Notes: generated by a model from the sequence alone, not told the origin. DNA of 11,782 bases from Methanomicrobiales archaeon (GCA_019136335.1 JAGVUK010000167.1:1-11782); one strand, 5' to 3'. Shown: positions 6,456 through 11,782, counted from the stretch's first letter. Numbers and translations are program-made.

Positions 6456-6472
6456 TGCAGCCGCGTGCTGCA
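6456..6472. repeat. Perfect inverted repeat in the gap after the ABC permease
   Basis: TGCAGC and GCTGCA form a 6-bp stem around a 5-nt loop, 55 bp downstream of the permease stop. A weaker set of complementary stretches follows at about 6479-6521 (ACCCC/GGGGT and CTCAGTG/CACTTGAG). The RNA could fold into one or more hairpins, perhaps processing or attenuation signals. No T-rich tract follows, so it is not a typical terminator. Confidence 0.4.
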
Positions 6473-6555
6473 CCTAACACCCCTCCCTCAGTGAAGGGGG
6501 TACTCTCCGGGCACTTGAGAGGAGCAGCACGCGGACACGCCGGAAGGTGAACGCT

Positions 6556-6687
6556 ATGGACAGGGTGCTGATACCCCGCATCATCGAGACCCTGCGGTAC
6601 ATCGAAGAGCAACTTGAGGAGCGGGAGCGGGAGGATCTCTACCGCAGGGAGATCACCCGGGCAAAGAAACGGGGCGAGCCGGAGTGA
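6556..6687 (+). CDS. Small charged helical protein of unknown function
   Basis: This is a 43-aa open reading frame. A perfect ribosome site, AAGGTGA, lies 5 nt before the ATG, and G/C-biased third positions resemble the neighbouring genes, so I think it is translated. After a short hydrophobic start (MDRVLIPRII) it is almost entirely Glu and Arg/Lys with spaced Leu/Ile/Tyr, predicting one amphipathic helix or short coiled coil (ETLRYIEEQLEERERED). It has no cysteine. It lies 154 bp after the ABC permease and probably ends the first operon. I cannot assign a function; an ABC-accessory or regulatory micro-protein is only a guess. Confidence 0.6.
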   Translation: MDRVLIPRIIETLRYIEEQLEEREREDLYRREITRAKKRGEPE

Positions 6688-6775
6688 CCGCTTCTGCATC
6701 CTGCCCCGATACACGGTGGAGGAACGCCGATTTTTCCGGCAGGTGGATGCGGTGATGAAGCATCACTGGAGAAAG

Positions 6776-6785
6776 CATATATATC
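6776..6785 (+). promoter_or_regulatory. TATA box for the arsF-arsG unit
   Basis: CATATATATC is the clearest archaeal TATA box in the window. Transcription would start about 25-30 nt downstream, at about 6806-6811, exactly where the imperfect operator begins. The gap from 6688 to 6856 otherwise holds nothing I can name. Confidence 0.65.
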
Positions 6786-6810
6786 CGCCTGCACAAGAAC
6801 ACAGAACCAT

Positions 6811-6826
6811 TTCAAACCAAATTGTA
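6811..6826. promoter_or_regulatory. Weaker ArsR operator O3 (arsF-arsG promoter)
   Basis: TTCAAACCAAATTGTA matches the TTCAA-N6-TTGAA form at all but one outer position. Its left half, TTCAAACCA, is identical to operator O5. It begins about 30 bp after the start of the TATA box. The imperfect right arm suggests weaker repression than at the other promoters. Confidence 0.5.
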
Positions 6827-6856
6827 ACAGTCAATCCAGCGACGGGAGTGTCCTTG

Positions 6857-7396
6857 ATGAAAACGAACCAACCATGCAGTTCTGAGGTCCCACGCATGCG
6901 CCGGGGGCTTGCTTGCAACATAACCGGACGAAAGGTCCTGCCGTTAGTTGCGCTGTCGGTTCTCCTGGCCTTTGCCGCCCTCTTTGCAGGGTGTACGACA
7001 GAATCCGGCGGAGCGGACGCAGCCACCGTCTCGCCGCTCAACGGCACCGTCACTAAAGTCGAGGTCATCCATTTCACCGCTCCGAACCAGTGCCACTCCT
7101 GCGTGGTGCTCGGTGACTACGCCGAGGAGACCGTAAAGACGCACTTCTCCGAAGAACTCGGCTCCGGGAAGCTGATCTTCGACCATATCGATATCGCCGA
7201 CCCACAGCAGCAGGAGATCGTCGAGCGCTACGGCGCAACCGGTTCGTCGCTCTGGATCGGCACCTACGACGACCTGGGCGGGTTTTATAAAGAAGAGGAT
7301 ATCCGGGTCTGGTACAAACTCAACGACAAACCCGGATTCATGCAGTATCTCAAGACGCTACTCGGGATGCGTCTCGCCGGGGACTTCTCGCAATGA
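6857..7396 (+). CDS. arsF: Thioredoxin-like lipoprotein, ArsF-like
   Basis: This is a 179-aa exported protein. The N-terminus has a basic region, a hydrophobic helix and a lipobox LFAGC with Cys46 as the likely lipidated residue. The mature part is a short thioredoxin-like domain with CHSC (Cys79-Cys82) after VEVIHFTAPNQ. It resembles the family annotated as nitrophenyl compound nitroreductase subunit ArsF, which acts with ArsE to reduce nitroaromatic arsenicals. The name rests on this resemblance plus the ArsG-like gene fused to it by a 4-nt overlap. The start is ambiguous. ATG 6857 has GGGAG 8 nt upstream, but the in-frame ATG at 6896 has GAGGT at 7 nt and gives a cleaner signal peptide (166 aa). 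The alternative reading is a generic extracytoplasmic disulfide or metallochaperone protein partnering a CcdA protein. Confidence 0.78.
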   Translation: MKTNQPCSSEVPRMRRGLACNITGRKVLPLVALSVLLAFAALFAGCTTESGGADAATVSPLNGTVTKVEVIHFTAPNQCHSCVVLGDYAEETVKTHFSEELGSGKLIFDHIDIADPQQQEIVERYGATGSSLWIGTYDDLGGFYKEEDIRVWYKLNDKPGFMQYLKTLLGMRLAGDFSQ

Positions 7397-8109
7397 GCCT
7401 GATGGGGTTCATGGAGACGATGGGGACGAGCAGCGTCCCTCTCGTCGCCGCGTTCTTCATCGGACTCATGATGGCCCTCTCGCCCTGCCCGCTCGCGACG
7501 AACATCGCTGCAATCGGGTATCTCTCCCGCCGGATCGGCAGCCCGGGGCAGACCCTCCTTGCCGGAGCGCTCTACAGCGCCGGGAGGATGGCCGTCTACG
7601 TCGGCATCGCGGCGCTGATCGTCACGTTCGGCCTCTCCATCCAGGGGATCTCGCTCTTCCTCCAGTCCTGGGGCGAGGTGCTGGTCGGTCCGCTGCTGAT
7701 CGGGCTCGGGGTTGTGATGCTCGATCTCGTCCCGCTCCCCTCCTGGACGGGCGGCAGCAGGCGATTCGCGGCATTCAAGGAGCGGGTTGCCGATCAGGGG
7801 CTGGCAGGGAGTTTTCTCCTCGGCGTACTCTTCGCACTGACCTTCTGCCCGTTCTCGGCGGTGCTCTTCTTTGCGATGCTCGTCCCGCTGGCGCTCCGGA
7901 CCTCTGATCCGCTCGGCGTCCCGGCGGTCTTTGCCGTCGCGACCGCTCTGCCGGTGATCGCGTTCTCGCTGATCATGGTGACCGGGATCGCGAAGGTGGG
8001 GAGCGCGATGAAGGCGGCGGAGATGTTCGAGTACTGGACCCGGCGCATTGTGGGGGTGCTCTTCATCGGGATCGGGGTCTACCTCATCGCGGCAATGCTG
8101 CTTAGGTGA
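7393..8109 (+). CDS. arsG: CcdA/DsbD-like membrane protein, ArsG-like efflux permease
   Basis: This 238-aa protein has about six membrane helices and the twin Cys-Pro motifs of the CcdA/DsbD fold: SPCPLA (Cys32) and FCPFSA (Cys152). The family annotated as aromatic aminobenzylarsenical efflux permease ArsG has this architecture. ArsG exports the trivalent aminoaromatic arsenical made by ArsE/ArsF. The ATG overlaps the end of the ArsF-like gene by 4 nt, so the two are coupled. If the ArsG reading is wrong, it would be a thiol-reducing CcdA that recharges the lipoprotein across the membrane. Sequence alone cannot separate these, but the surrounding ars genes favour ArsG. Confidence 0.82.
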   Translation: MSLMGFMETMGTSSVPLVAAFFIGLMMALSPCPLATNIAAIGYLSRRIGSPGQTLLAGALYSAGRMAVYVGIAALIVTFGLSIQGISLFLQSWGEVLVGPLLIGLGVVMLDLVPLPSWTGGSRRFAAFKERVADQGLAGSFLLGVLFALTFCPFSAVLFFAMLVPLALRTSDPLGVPAVFAVATALPVIAFSLIMVTGIAKVGSAMKAAEMFEYWTRRIVGVLFIGIGVYLIAAMLLR

Positions 8110-8136
8110 GACCCTTCCAGCGGAGAATCTTCCTGT

Positions 8137-8174
8137 GGCTGCACGGAAAACTCCCGCAGCCCTTCTCTCCTTCC
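8137..8174 (+). terminator. Possible terminator after arsG
   Basis: GGCTGC (8137-8142) and GCAGCC (8156-8161) can pair as a 6-bp stem with a 13-nt loop. They are followed by a pyrimidine-rich stretch, CTTCTCTCCTTCC. It lies 28 bp after the arsG stop and before the next promoter. Archaeal terminators are mainly T-rich, so this is only a modest candidate. Confidence 0.35.
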
Positions 8175-8251
8175 ATGCCGCGCTCCTGTCCGCGTTTGGT
8201 CTGAAGACTACATCGTCCTGCAGGTTCCTCCTGCGTACTGTCTCATACAAG

Positions 8252-8267
8252 TTCAATTTTTATTGAA
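8252..8267. promoter_or_regulatory. Predicted ArsR operator O4 (upstream of third operon)
   Basis: TTCAATTTTTATTGAA has perfect 6-bp arms around TTTT. It lies upstream of the likely TATA element of the third operon. Its centre is 52 bp from that of O5, close to five DNA turns, so two dimers could sit on the same face of the helix. Confidence 0.68.
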
Positions 8268-8275
8268 ATGGAAAC

Positions 8276-8283
8276 CTTCATAC
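8276..8283 (+). promoter_or_regulatory. Weak TATA-like element for the third operon
   Basis: CTTCATAC lies between the two palindromes and about 25 bp before O5. It is a poor TATA match but the only AT-leaning element at the right distance. The AT tract inside O4 is an alternative. Confidence 0.3.
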
Positions 8284-8303
8284 GCCGGCACCGCCAACAG
8301 TAG

Positions 8304-8319
8304 TTCAAACCAGATTGAA
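8304..8319. promoter_or_regulatory. Predicted ArsR operator O5 (third operon)
   Basis: TTCAAACCAGATTGAA has perfect 5-bp arms around six bases and shares TTCAAACCA with O3. It lies 38 bp before the start of the Cys-rich peptide gene, at the expected transcription start. Confidence 0.68.
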
Positions 8320-8356
8320 ACACTCCGGCAGGTGAGCCGGAGCGGACGTGGTGACC

Positions 8357-8515
8357 ATGACAGGCGAGAACGAGAAAAAAGACGGAGTAAAAATCGGATC
8401 GCGGATAAAGAACCTCTTCTCCTCCGGATGCGGCTGTGGCAGCGGCGGCGGTTGCTGCGGCACACGGATCGTCCCGAAGGAGAAGAAAGAAGAATCTGAC
8501 ATAGGGGAGCAGTAA
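8357..8515 (+). CDS. Small Cys/Gly-cluster protein, probable metalloid-binding peptide
   Basis: This 52-aa protein has a lysine/glutamate-rich N-terminus, a short helix-like stretch (IGSRIKNLF), then a cysteine-glycine cluster SGCGCGSGGGCCG (Cys25, 27, 33, 34) and a charged tail. The cluster resembles the Cys-Gly linker of the fusion protein at 3003. I infer soft-metal or As(III) binding from the four clustered thiols; no named family is recognised. It is the first gene after tandem operators O4 and O5. In-frame GTGs at 8348 and 8351 are alternative starts. AGGTGAG at 8330-8336 would serve them better than the ATG. It ends 24 bp before the ArsP-type permease and lies in the same frame as it. 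Confidence 0.75.
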   Translation: MTGENEKKDGVKIGSRIKNLFSSGCGCGSGGGCCGTRIVPKEKKEESDIGEQ

Positions 8516-8539
8516 ACCACCGATGCGGGACCGGGCCCC

Positions 8540-9448
8540 ATGGACCTTCTCTCAACACTCATTACGGCCGGGCAGTTCTTCGTCGTTATAGCCGGGGAAC
8601 TGATCCTGCTCTTTGTCGGGATCACGTTCCTCGTCGGGCTGCTCCAGGCCTATATCCCCGAAGACCGGGTACGGAGCGTGCTTGCCGGGAAGCGGCAGGG
8701 CATCGCCGGGAACGTCATCGGGGCCGGGTTCGGGGCGCTCACCCCGTTCTGCTCCTGCTCGACCATCCCCATCCTGCTCGGGCTCCTTGAGGTCGGGATT
8801 CCCTTCGGGGTCTGCATGTCGTTCCTGCTCGCCTCCCCGCTCTTAAACCCGATAATCCTCTCGCTTCTCGTCGCGCTCATCGGGGTTGTGCCGACCGCTG
8901 TGTATGCCGCCGTCACCTTCACCGCCGCCGCAGGCATCGGGTGGCTCCTCGGGCGGCTCGGCTACGGGCGCTACGTCAAGGACGTGATGGTTGAAGGGAG
9001 GCCGGAACCCTGCGACTGTGCTGCAGGCCACCCTGTCCGCATCCGCAAGGCGTTCTCCTTTGCCGTCAGCCTTTTCCGGCAGGTGCTCCCCTACCTCCTC
9101 CTCGGTGCGGGTATCGGGGCGTTCATCTACGGATTCATCCCCGGAGACCTGATCGTCTCCCTCGCCGGGCCGAATAACCCGCTCGCCATCCCGGTGGCGG
9201 CGGTGATCGGGGTGCCGATGTACATCCGGGCAGAGACGATCATCCCCATCAGTGCCGTCCTCCTCGAGAAGGGGATGGGCATTGGAGCGGTCATGGCCCT
9301 GATCATCGGCGGCGCGGGGGCAAGCATCCCGGAAGTGACGCTCCTTGCCGCGATCTTTGAGCGAAGGCTGGTCGCCGCGTTTGTGGTGACGATCCTCATG
9401 GTCGCCGTCCTTGCCGGGGTGGTGTTCCAGGTGCTCAGCGTGGTCTAA
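8540..9448 (+). CDS. ArsP-type permease, second type (PF03773)
   Basis: This 302-aa membrane protein is of the ArsP_1/COG0701 family and differs from the one at 774. It has about eight membrane helices. The signature Cys-Ser-Cys is at 71-73 in TPFCSCSTIP, and the region is repeated without cysteines in the second half (GVPMYIRAETIIP, GGAGASIPEV). A cytoplasmic loop contains CDC (158-160), a potential docking site for a thiol carrier. Homologues are variously annotated as organoarsenical permeases or as Cu/Zn effluxers of the SO_0444 type, so the substrate is open. ATG 8540 is chosen by homology-like length; the ribosome site is weak, which fits translational coupling to the upstream small gene. 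Confidence 0.88.
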   Translation: MDLLSTLITAGQFFVVIAGELILLFVGITFLVGLLQAYIPEDRVRSVLAGKRQGIAGNVIGAGFGALTPFCSCSTIPILLGLLEVGIPFGVCMSFLLASPLLNPIILSLLVALIGVVPTAVYAAVTFTAAAGIGWLLGRLGYGRYVKDVMVEGRPEPCDCAAGHPVRIRKAFSFAVSLFRQVLPYLLLGAGIGAFIYGFIPGDLIVSLAGPNNPLAIPVAAVIGVPMYIRAETIIPISAVLLEKGMGIGAVMALIIGGAGASIPEVTLLAAIFERRLVAAFVVTILMVAVLAGVVFQVLSVV

Positions 9449-9472
9449 CCTCTGTCATGAGGTGAACGAATC

Positions 9473-9553
9473 ATGGATGGAAAACCTTGTTGTGCCGCAG
9501 ATGCGCCGCATGCCGCCGCGCTCGCGGGAGAGATCCGGCCCGGCGGGTGGTGA
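9473..9553 (+). CDS. 26-aa CysCys micro-protein upstream of ACR3
   Basis: A very short reading frame begins MDGKPCCAADAP and ends RPGGW. It has an excellent ribosome site, GAGGTGA (9459-9465), 7 nt before the ATG. The KPCCAA motif matches the N-terminal part of the 91-aa protein at 1864 (EKPCCAAE). Cys6 and Cys7 form a vicinal dithiol suited to As(III). It lies 24 bp after the permease and is separated from ACR3 only by its TGA stop and two codons, all in the same frame. Readings to consider are a real arsenite-binding peptide, a translational coupler, or an N-terminal extension of ACR3 cut off by a stop codon. Confidence 0.6.
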   Translation: MDGKPCCAADAPHAAALAGEIRPGGW

Positions 9554-9559
9554 CCGGCG

Positions 9560-10654
9560 ATGGACACCGCCGACCAGGGGACCTCCGGCTCCCGGCTCTC
9601 GTTCCTTGACCGCTACCTGACCCTCTGGATCGTCCTTGCCATGGCTGCCGGCGTCGCCGTCGGCTACTTTATCCCCGCGGTCCCGGCAGCGATCACAGGG
9701 TTTGCGGTCGGGACAACCTCGATCCCCATCGCCGTCGGGCTGATCCTGATGATGTATCCGCCGCTTGCGAAGGTCCGGTACGAAGAACTCGGGCGGGTCT
9801 TCCGGGACAAAAAAGTCCTCGGCCTCTCCGTCGTCCAGAACTGGATCGTCGGCCCGGTGCTGATGTTCCTCCTTGCGGCGGCCTTCCTCGCGGATAGGCC
9901 GGAGTTCATGTACGGCCTCATCCTCGTGGGTCTCGCCCGGTGCATCGCGATGGTGATCGTCTGGAACGACCTTGCAGAGGGCGACTGCGACTACTGTGCC
10001 GCCATCGTGGGCTTGAACTCCATCTTCCAGGTGCTCTTCTACGCCCTCTACGCCTACGTCTTCATCACCGTCCTCCCGCCGCTCCTCGGGATCGGGACCG
10101 GGACGGCGGTGCCGATCACGATCTCGGGCGTCGCCGCCACGGTCTTTGTCTACCTCGGCATCCCGTTCATCGCCGGGTTCGTCACCCGGTTCGCCCTCCT
10201 CCGGGTGAGGTCGAAGGAGTGGTACCACGAGCGGTTCATCCCGAAGATATCGCCGATCACGCTCATCGCCCTGCTCTTCACGATCATCGTGATGTTCTCG
10301 ACCCAGGGCGGGAACATCGTCGCGCTCCCCGCGGACGTCGTGCAAGTCGCGATCCCACTCACGATCTACTTCCTTCTGATGTTCTTCGTCTCATTCTGGA
10401 TGTCCTGGAGGCTCGGGGTCGACTACGGCCGGAGTACGGCGCTCTCGTTTACTGCGGCAAGCAACAACTTTGAACTTGCCATCGCCGTTGCCATCGGGGC
10501 TTTTGGGATCAGCTCCGGGGTGGCGTTTGCCACCGTCATCGGCCCGCTGATCGAGGTGCCGGTGCTGATATCGCTCGTGAACGTGGCGCTCCTGATCCGG
10601 GATAAGTGGTACGGCGGGGAGGCGACAGGAAGATGTCCCGCGGATTCCCACTAA
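9560..10654 (+). CDS. acr3: ACR3-family arsenite efflux transporter
   Basis: This 364-aa ACR3 (arsB-type in function, unrelated in sequence) is the main exporter of inorganic As(III). It has ten expected membrane helices. The essential cysteine is Cys128 in GLARCIAMVIVWNDLAEGD. The conserved NNFELAIAVAIGAFG (about 293-308) and the helix ending GPLIEVPVLISLV are present. The length is typical and the protein appears intact. ATG 9560 has GGTGA 6 nt upstream, overlapping the stop of the 26-aa peptide. No ArsA ATPase is present in the window, so export is presumably driven by the proton-motive force, as usual for ACR3 alone. It is followed 10 bp later by DUF2703. Confidence 0.96.
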   Translation: MDTADQGTSGSRLSFLDRYLTLWIVLAMAAGVAVGYFIPAVPAAITGFAVGTTSIPIAVGLILMMYPPLAKVRYEELGRVFRDKKVLGLSVVQNWIVGPVLMFLLAAAFLADRPEFMYGLILVGLARCIAMVIVWNDLAEGDCDYCAAIVGLNSIFQVLFYALYAYVFITVLPPLLGIGTGTAVPITISGVAATVFVYLGIPFIAGFVTRFALLRVRSKEWYHERFIPKISPITLIALLFTIIVMFSTQGGNIVALPADVVQVAIPLTIYFLLMFFVSFWMSWRLGVDYGRSTALSFTAASNNFELAIAVAIGAFGISSGVAFATVIGPLIEVPVLISLVNVALLIRDKWYGGEATGRCPADSH

Positions 10655-10664
10655 AGGTGATATC

Positions 10665-11057
10665 ATGAAGAAGGAACTCGTCATCGAATGGAAGCACATC
10701 GGAAGCGACATCGACAACACCTGCGAACGGTGCCACGAGACCGGGATGACACTTGCGGCGGTTCTCACGGAGATCAGCATGCTCCTTGAGATGGAGGGGG
10801 TCAGCGTCCGGGTGGTCGAGACCGTCCTCCCGAACGAGGCGGTCGCGGAGTCCAACAGCCTCCTCTTCAACGGGGTGCCGATCGAGGAACTCCTCGAGGG
10901 GATCGAGGTGACCACCACACCCTGCTGCTCCTGCTCCTGCATCACCTGCGAGGAGGATACGGAGTGCCGGGCGCTCCGCTACAACGGCGAGGAGTACGAG
11001 GCGATCCCGCCGGACCTGATCGGCCGGGCAGCTATGAAAGCTCTCGAAATGGAGTGA
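10665..11057 (+). CDS. DUF2703 protein, cysteine-rich stand-alone copy
   Basis: This 130-aa protein of the DUF2703 family (PF10865) has no established function. Clear blocks are VIEWKHIGSDIDNTCERC (Cys20, Cys23), SNSLLFNG (64-70) and a cysteine cluster TPCCSCSCITC (Cys87, 88, 90, 92, 95) followed by Cys101. The fold suggests a thioredoxin-like domain, an impression rather than a proof. The dense thiols next to ACR3 suggest it gathers As(III) and hands it to the exporter, a role ArsD plays elsewhere; that is inference. ATG 10665 has AAGGTGAT directly upstream, overlapping the acr3 stop. It is a close paralogue of the C-terminal domain of the fusion at 3003. Confidence 0.88.
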   Translation: MKKELVIEWKHIGSDIDNTCERCHETGMTLAAVLTEISMLLEMEGVSVRVVETVLPNEAVAESNSLLFNGVPIEELLEGIEVTTTPCCSCSCITCEEDTECRALRYNGEEYEAIPPDLIGRAAMKALEME

Positions 11058-11061
11058 GGCT

Positions 11062-11427
11062 GTGGCGGAGCCCGTCACCCTCATCACCTGCTCCGGCCTC
11101 TCGAACACCGGGAAGCTGACCGACCGTGCGGGTATGGTGGTTCAGCAGCGCTCTCCAGGATCCGTGGAGGCCTCGCTCCCGGCAAGCCGCCCGTCGGCAT
11201 CGCTTGAGGAGGCGGCACGCTACGCCGGACGCATCCTTGCGCTCGACGGCTGCGACGATGCCTGTGCGCTCAGAAAACTCCGGGAGCTCGGGGTCGAGCC
11301 GGACCTGCACGTCATCGCGACCGAATGCGGGATCGTGAAGAACGGTATGGCGGAGCCGCGGTTCGACGAGATCGAGAGGCTCGTGGGCGCGGTAATCGAG
11401 ACGATCCGGGACGGGCAGCAGTTCTGA
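11062..11427 (+). CDS. DGC-domain putative zinc-binding protein (copy 4)
   Basis: This 121-aa paralogue of the protein at 4276 shares LSNTGKLT, LDGCDDAC (Cys64, Cys68), ELGVEPDLHVIATECGI (Cys89), KNGMAEPRFDEIERL and the overall length. It lacks three cysteines of that copy: where copy 3 has HCSCGAVEAC, this one has QRSPGSVEAS. GTG 11062 lies 4 nt after the DUF2703 stop, with GGAG/GTGAGG upstream. It is the last gene of the third operon, so the pair DUF2703 plus DGC is kept together here as separate genes, while at 3003 a DGC of another subtype is fused to DUF2703. The function is unproven; a zinc or metalloid carrier is inferred. Confidence 0.86.
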   Translation: MAEPVTLITCSGLSNTGKLTDRAGMVVQQRSPGSVEASLPASRPSASLEEAARYAGRILALDGCDDACALRKLRELGVEPDLHVIATECGIVKNGMAEPRFDEIERLVGAVIETIRDGQQF

Positions 11428-11432
11428 CTGCA

Positions 11433-11782
11433 TCACCCCTCCGGGCTGTAGAGTCTCCGGAGGATTGACGGGGCGCCCGGGGAGGCGCCGGCGGCTGCAT
11501 CCGCAAGCAGCGCGGGGTCCCCGGCGATGCGGCCCGGGGAGAAGGGGGGCACCGGGACCGCGGATGGCGTCTGCGCCTCCCGCCACTCCCAGACGGCGTC
11601 CATCACGTCGCCTGCTGTCGCCATCACGCTCGCGGTCCTGACGTCCAGGACGACGGGGTTTCTAATCATCCAGCGCTGGATGACCGTATCGAGGAGCCGG
11701 CGCCGGACCGTCCAGATCATCGGGGGGTGCGGGAGCGAGACCAGCCGGTCGATCTGGTTGGCCCAGACCGCGCCCTGGAGTT
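11433..11782 (-). CDS. Partial unrecognised protein, C-terminal end only
   Basis: A minus-strand frame stays open from its TGA at 11433 to the right edge of the window, giving at least 116 codons of the C-terminal part of a longer gene. Recognisable features are a basic, helical stretch (WTVRRRLLDTVIQRWMIRNP), an aromatic WEWRE, and a low-complexity Pro/Ala/Gly-rich tail ending LYSPEG. I do not recognise the family. It converges on the last ars gene with only 5 bp between the two stops, so it marks the end of the arsenic island. An internal ATG at 11718-11720 could start a 95-aa protein, but the open frame upstream argues against that. Confidence 0.5.
   Translation of the reverse strand, partial: LQGAVWANQIDRLVSLPHPPMIWTVRRRLLDTVIQRWMIRNPVVLDVRTASVMATAGDVMDAVWEWREAQTPSAVPVPPFSPGRIAGDPALLADAAAGASPGAPSILRRLYSPEG

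Noticed and set aside
5517..6473. Long minus-strand open frame opposite the ABC permease
   Set aside because: It has the same shadow composition (Glu/Arg/His/Asp-rich), no ribosome site and no domain. The plus strand is clearly the coding one.
6401..6550. 49-aa frame beginning inside the stop of the ABC permease (TGATG) with GGAGG upstream
   Set aside because: Despite the good start signals, its third positions are not G/C-biased like the neighbours, and the region forms hairpins instead. I left it as non-coding, with some doubt.
9551..9553. TGA between the CC peptide and ACR3 as a selenocysteine codon
   Set aside because: No SECIS-like element is evident, the ribosome site for the ACR3 ATG overlaps this stop, and the likely host order is not known for selenoproteins. 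An ordinary stop is simpler.
1..11782. CRISPR arrays, tRNA/rRNA genes, insertion sequences or attachment sites
   Set aside because: I saw no repeat-spacer pattern, no cloverleaf, no transposase and no flanking direct repeats. The only repeated elements are operators and paralogous domains.

Overview
This window looks like part of the chromosome of a GC-rich methanogenic archaeon. Methanomicrobiales, and specifically a Methanoculleus-like organism, is my best guess. The reasons are strong G/C bias at third codon positions, archaeal TATA-type promoters, GAGGTGA-type ribosome binding sites with about 5-8 nt spacing, GTG and TTG starts, and protein families common in methanogen metal-resistance loci (DGC-domain proteins, DUF2703, mini-thioredoxins). 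The genus is an inference, not read directly from the sequence.

Nearly the whole window is one arsenic (or arsenic/metalloid) resistance island. Its layout is as follows. (1) A divergent ArsR-type repressor lies on the minus strand (70-483) with a 290-bp control region. (2) A long plus-strand operon, about 774-6687, holds an ArsP-type permease, a 91-aa CysCys protein, mini-thioredoxin, DGC protein, a second mini-thioredoxin, a DGC-CysGly linker-DUF2703 fusion, thioredoxin-coupled ArsC, another DGC protein, an ABC-2 ATPase/permease pair and a 43-aa charged protein. (3) A second unit (6857-8109) holds a thioredoxin-like lipoprotein and a CcdA-like permease that look like ArsF and ArsG of the nitroaromatic-arsenical pathway. 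(4) A third unit (8357-11427) holds a 52-aa Cys/Gly-rich peptide, a second ArsP-type permease, a 26-aa CysCys peptide, the ACR3 arsenite exporter, stand-alone DUF2703 and a fourth DGC domain. (5) At the right edge is a partial, unrecognised minus-strand gene.

The units appear to be tied together by one operator. A 16-bp palindrome of the form TTCAA-N6-TTGAA occurs at 492, 728, 8252 and 8304, with a weaker copy at 6811. In each of the four promoters one copy sits where transcription should begin, roughly 14-30 bp downstream of a TATA-like element. An ArsR repressor could therefore shut all four promoters until trivalent arsenic is bound.

A working model, inferred, is this. ArsC reduces arsenate with electrons from the mini-thioredoxins. 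The Cys-rich DGC, DUF2703 and CC proteins carry or buffer As(III). ACR3, two ArsP-type permeases, ArsG and possibly the ABC transporter export inorganic and organic forms. No arsA, arsD or arsM is present in the window. The under-described part is the set of Cys-rich accessory proteins: four DGC domains, two DUF2703 domains, two mini-thioredoxins and three small Cys-motif proteins, two of which lie directly upstream of, and in the same reading frame as, a membrane transporter.
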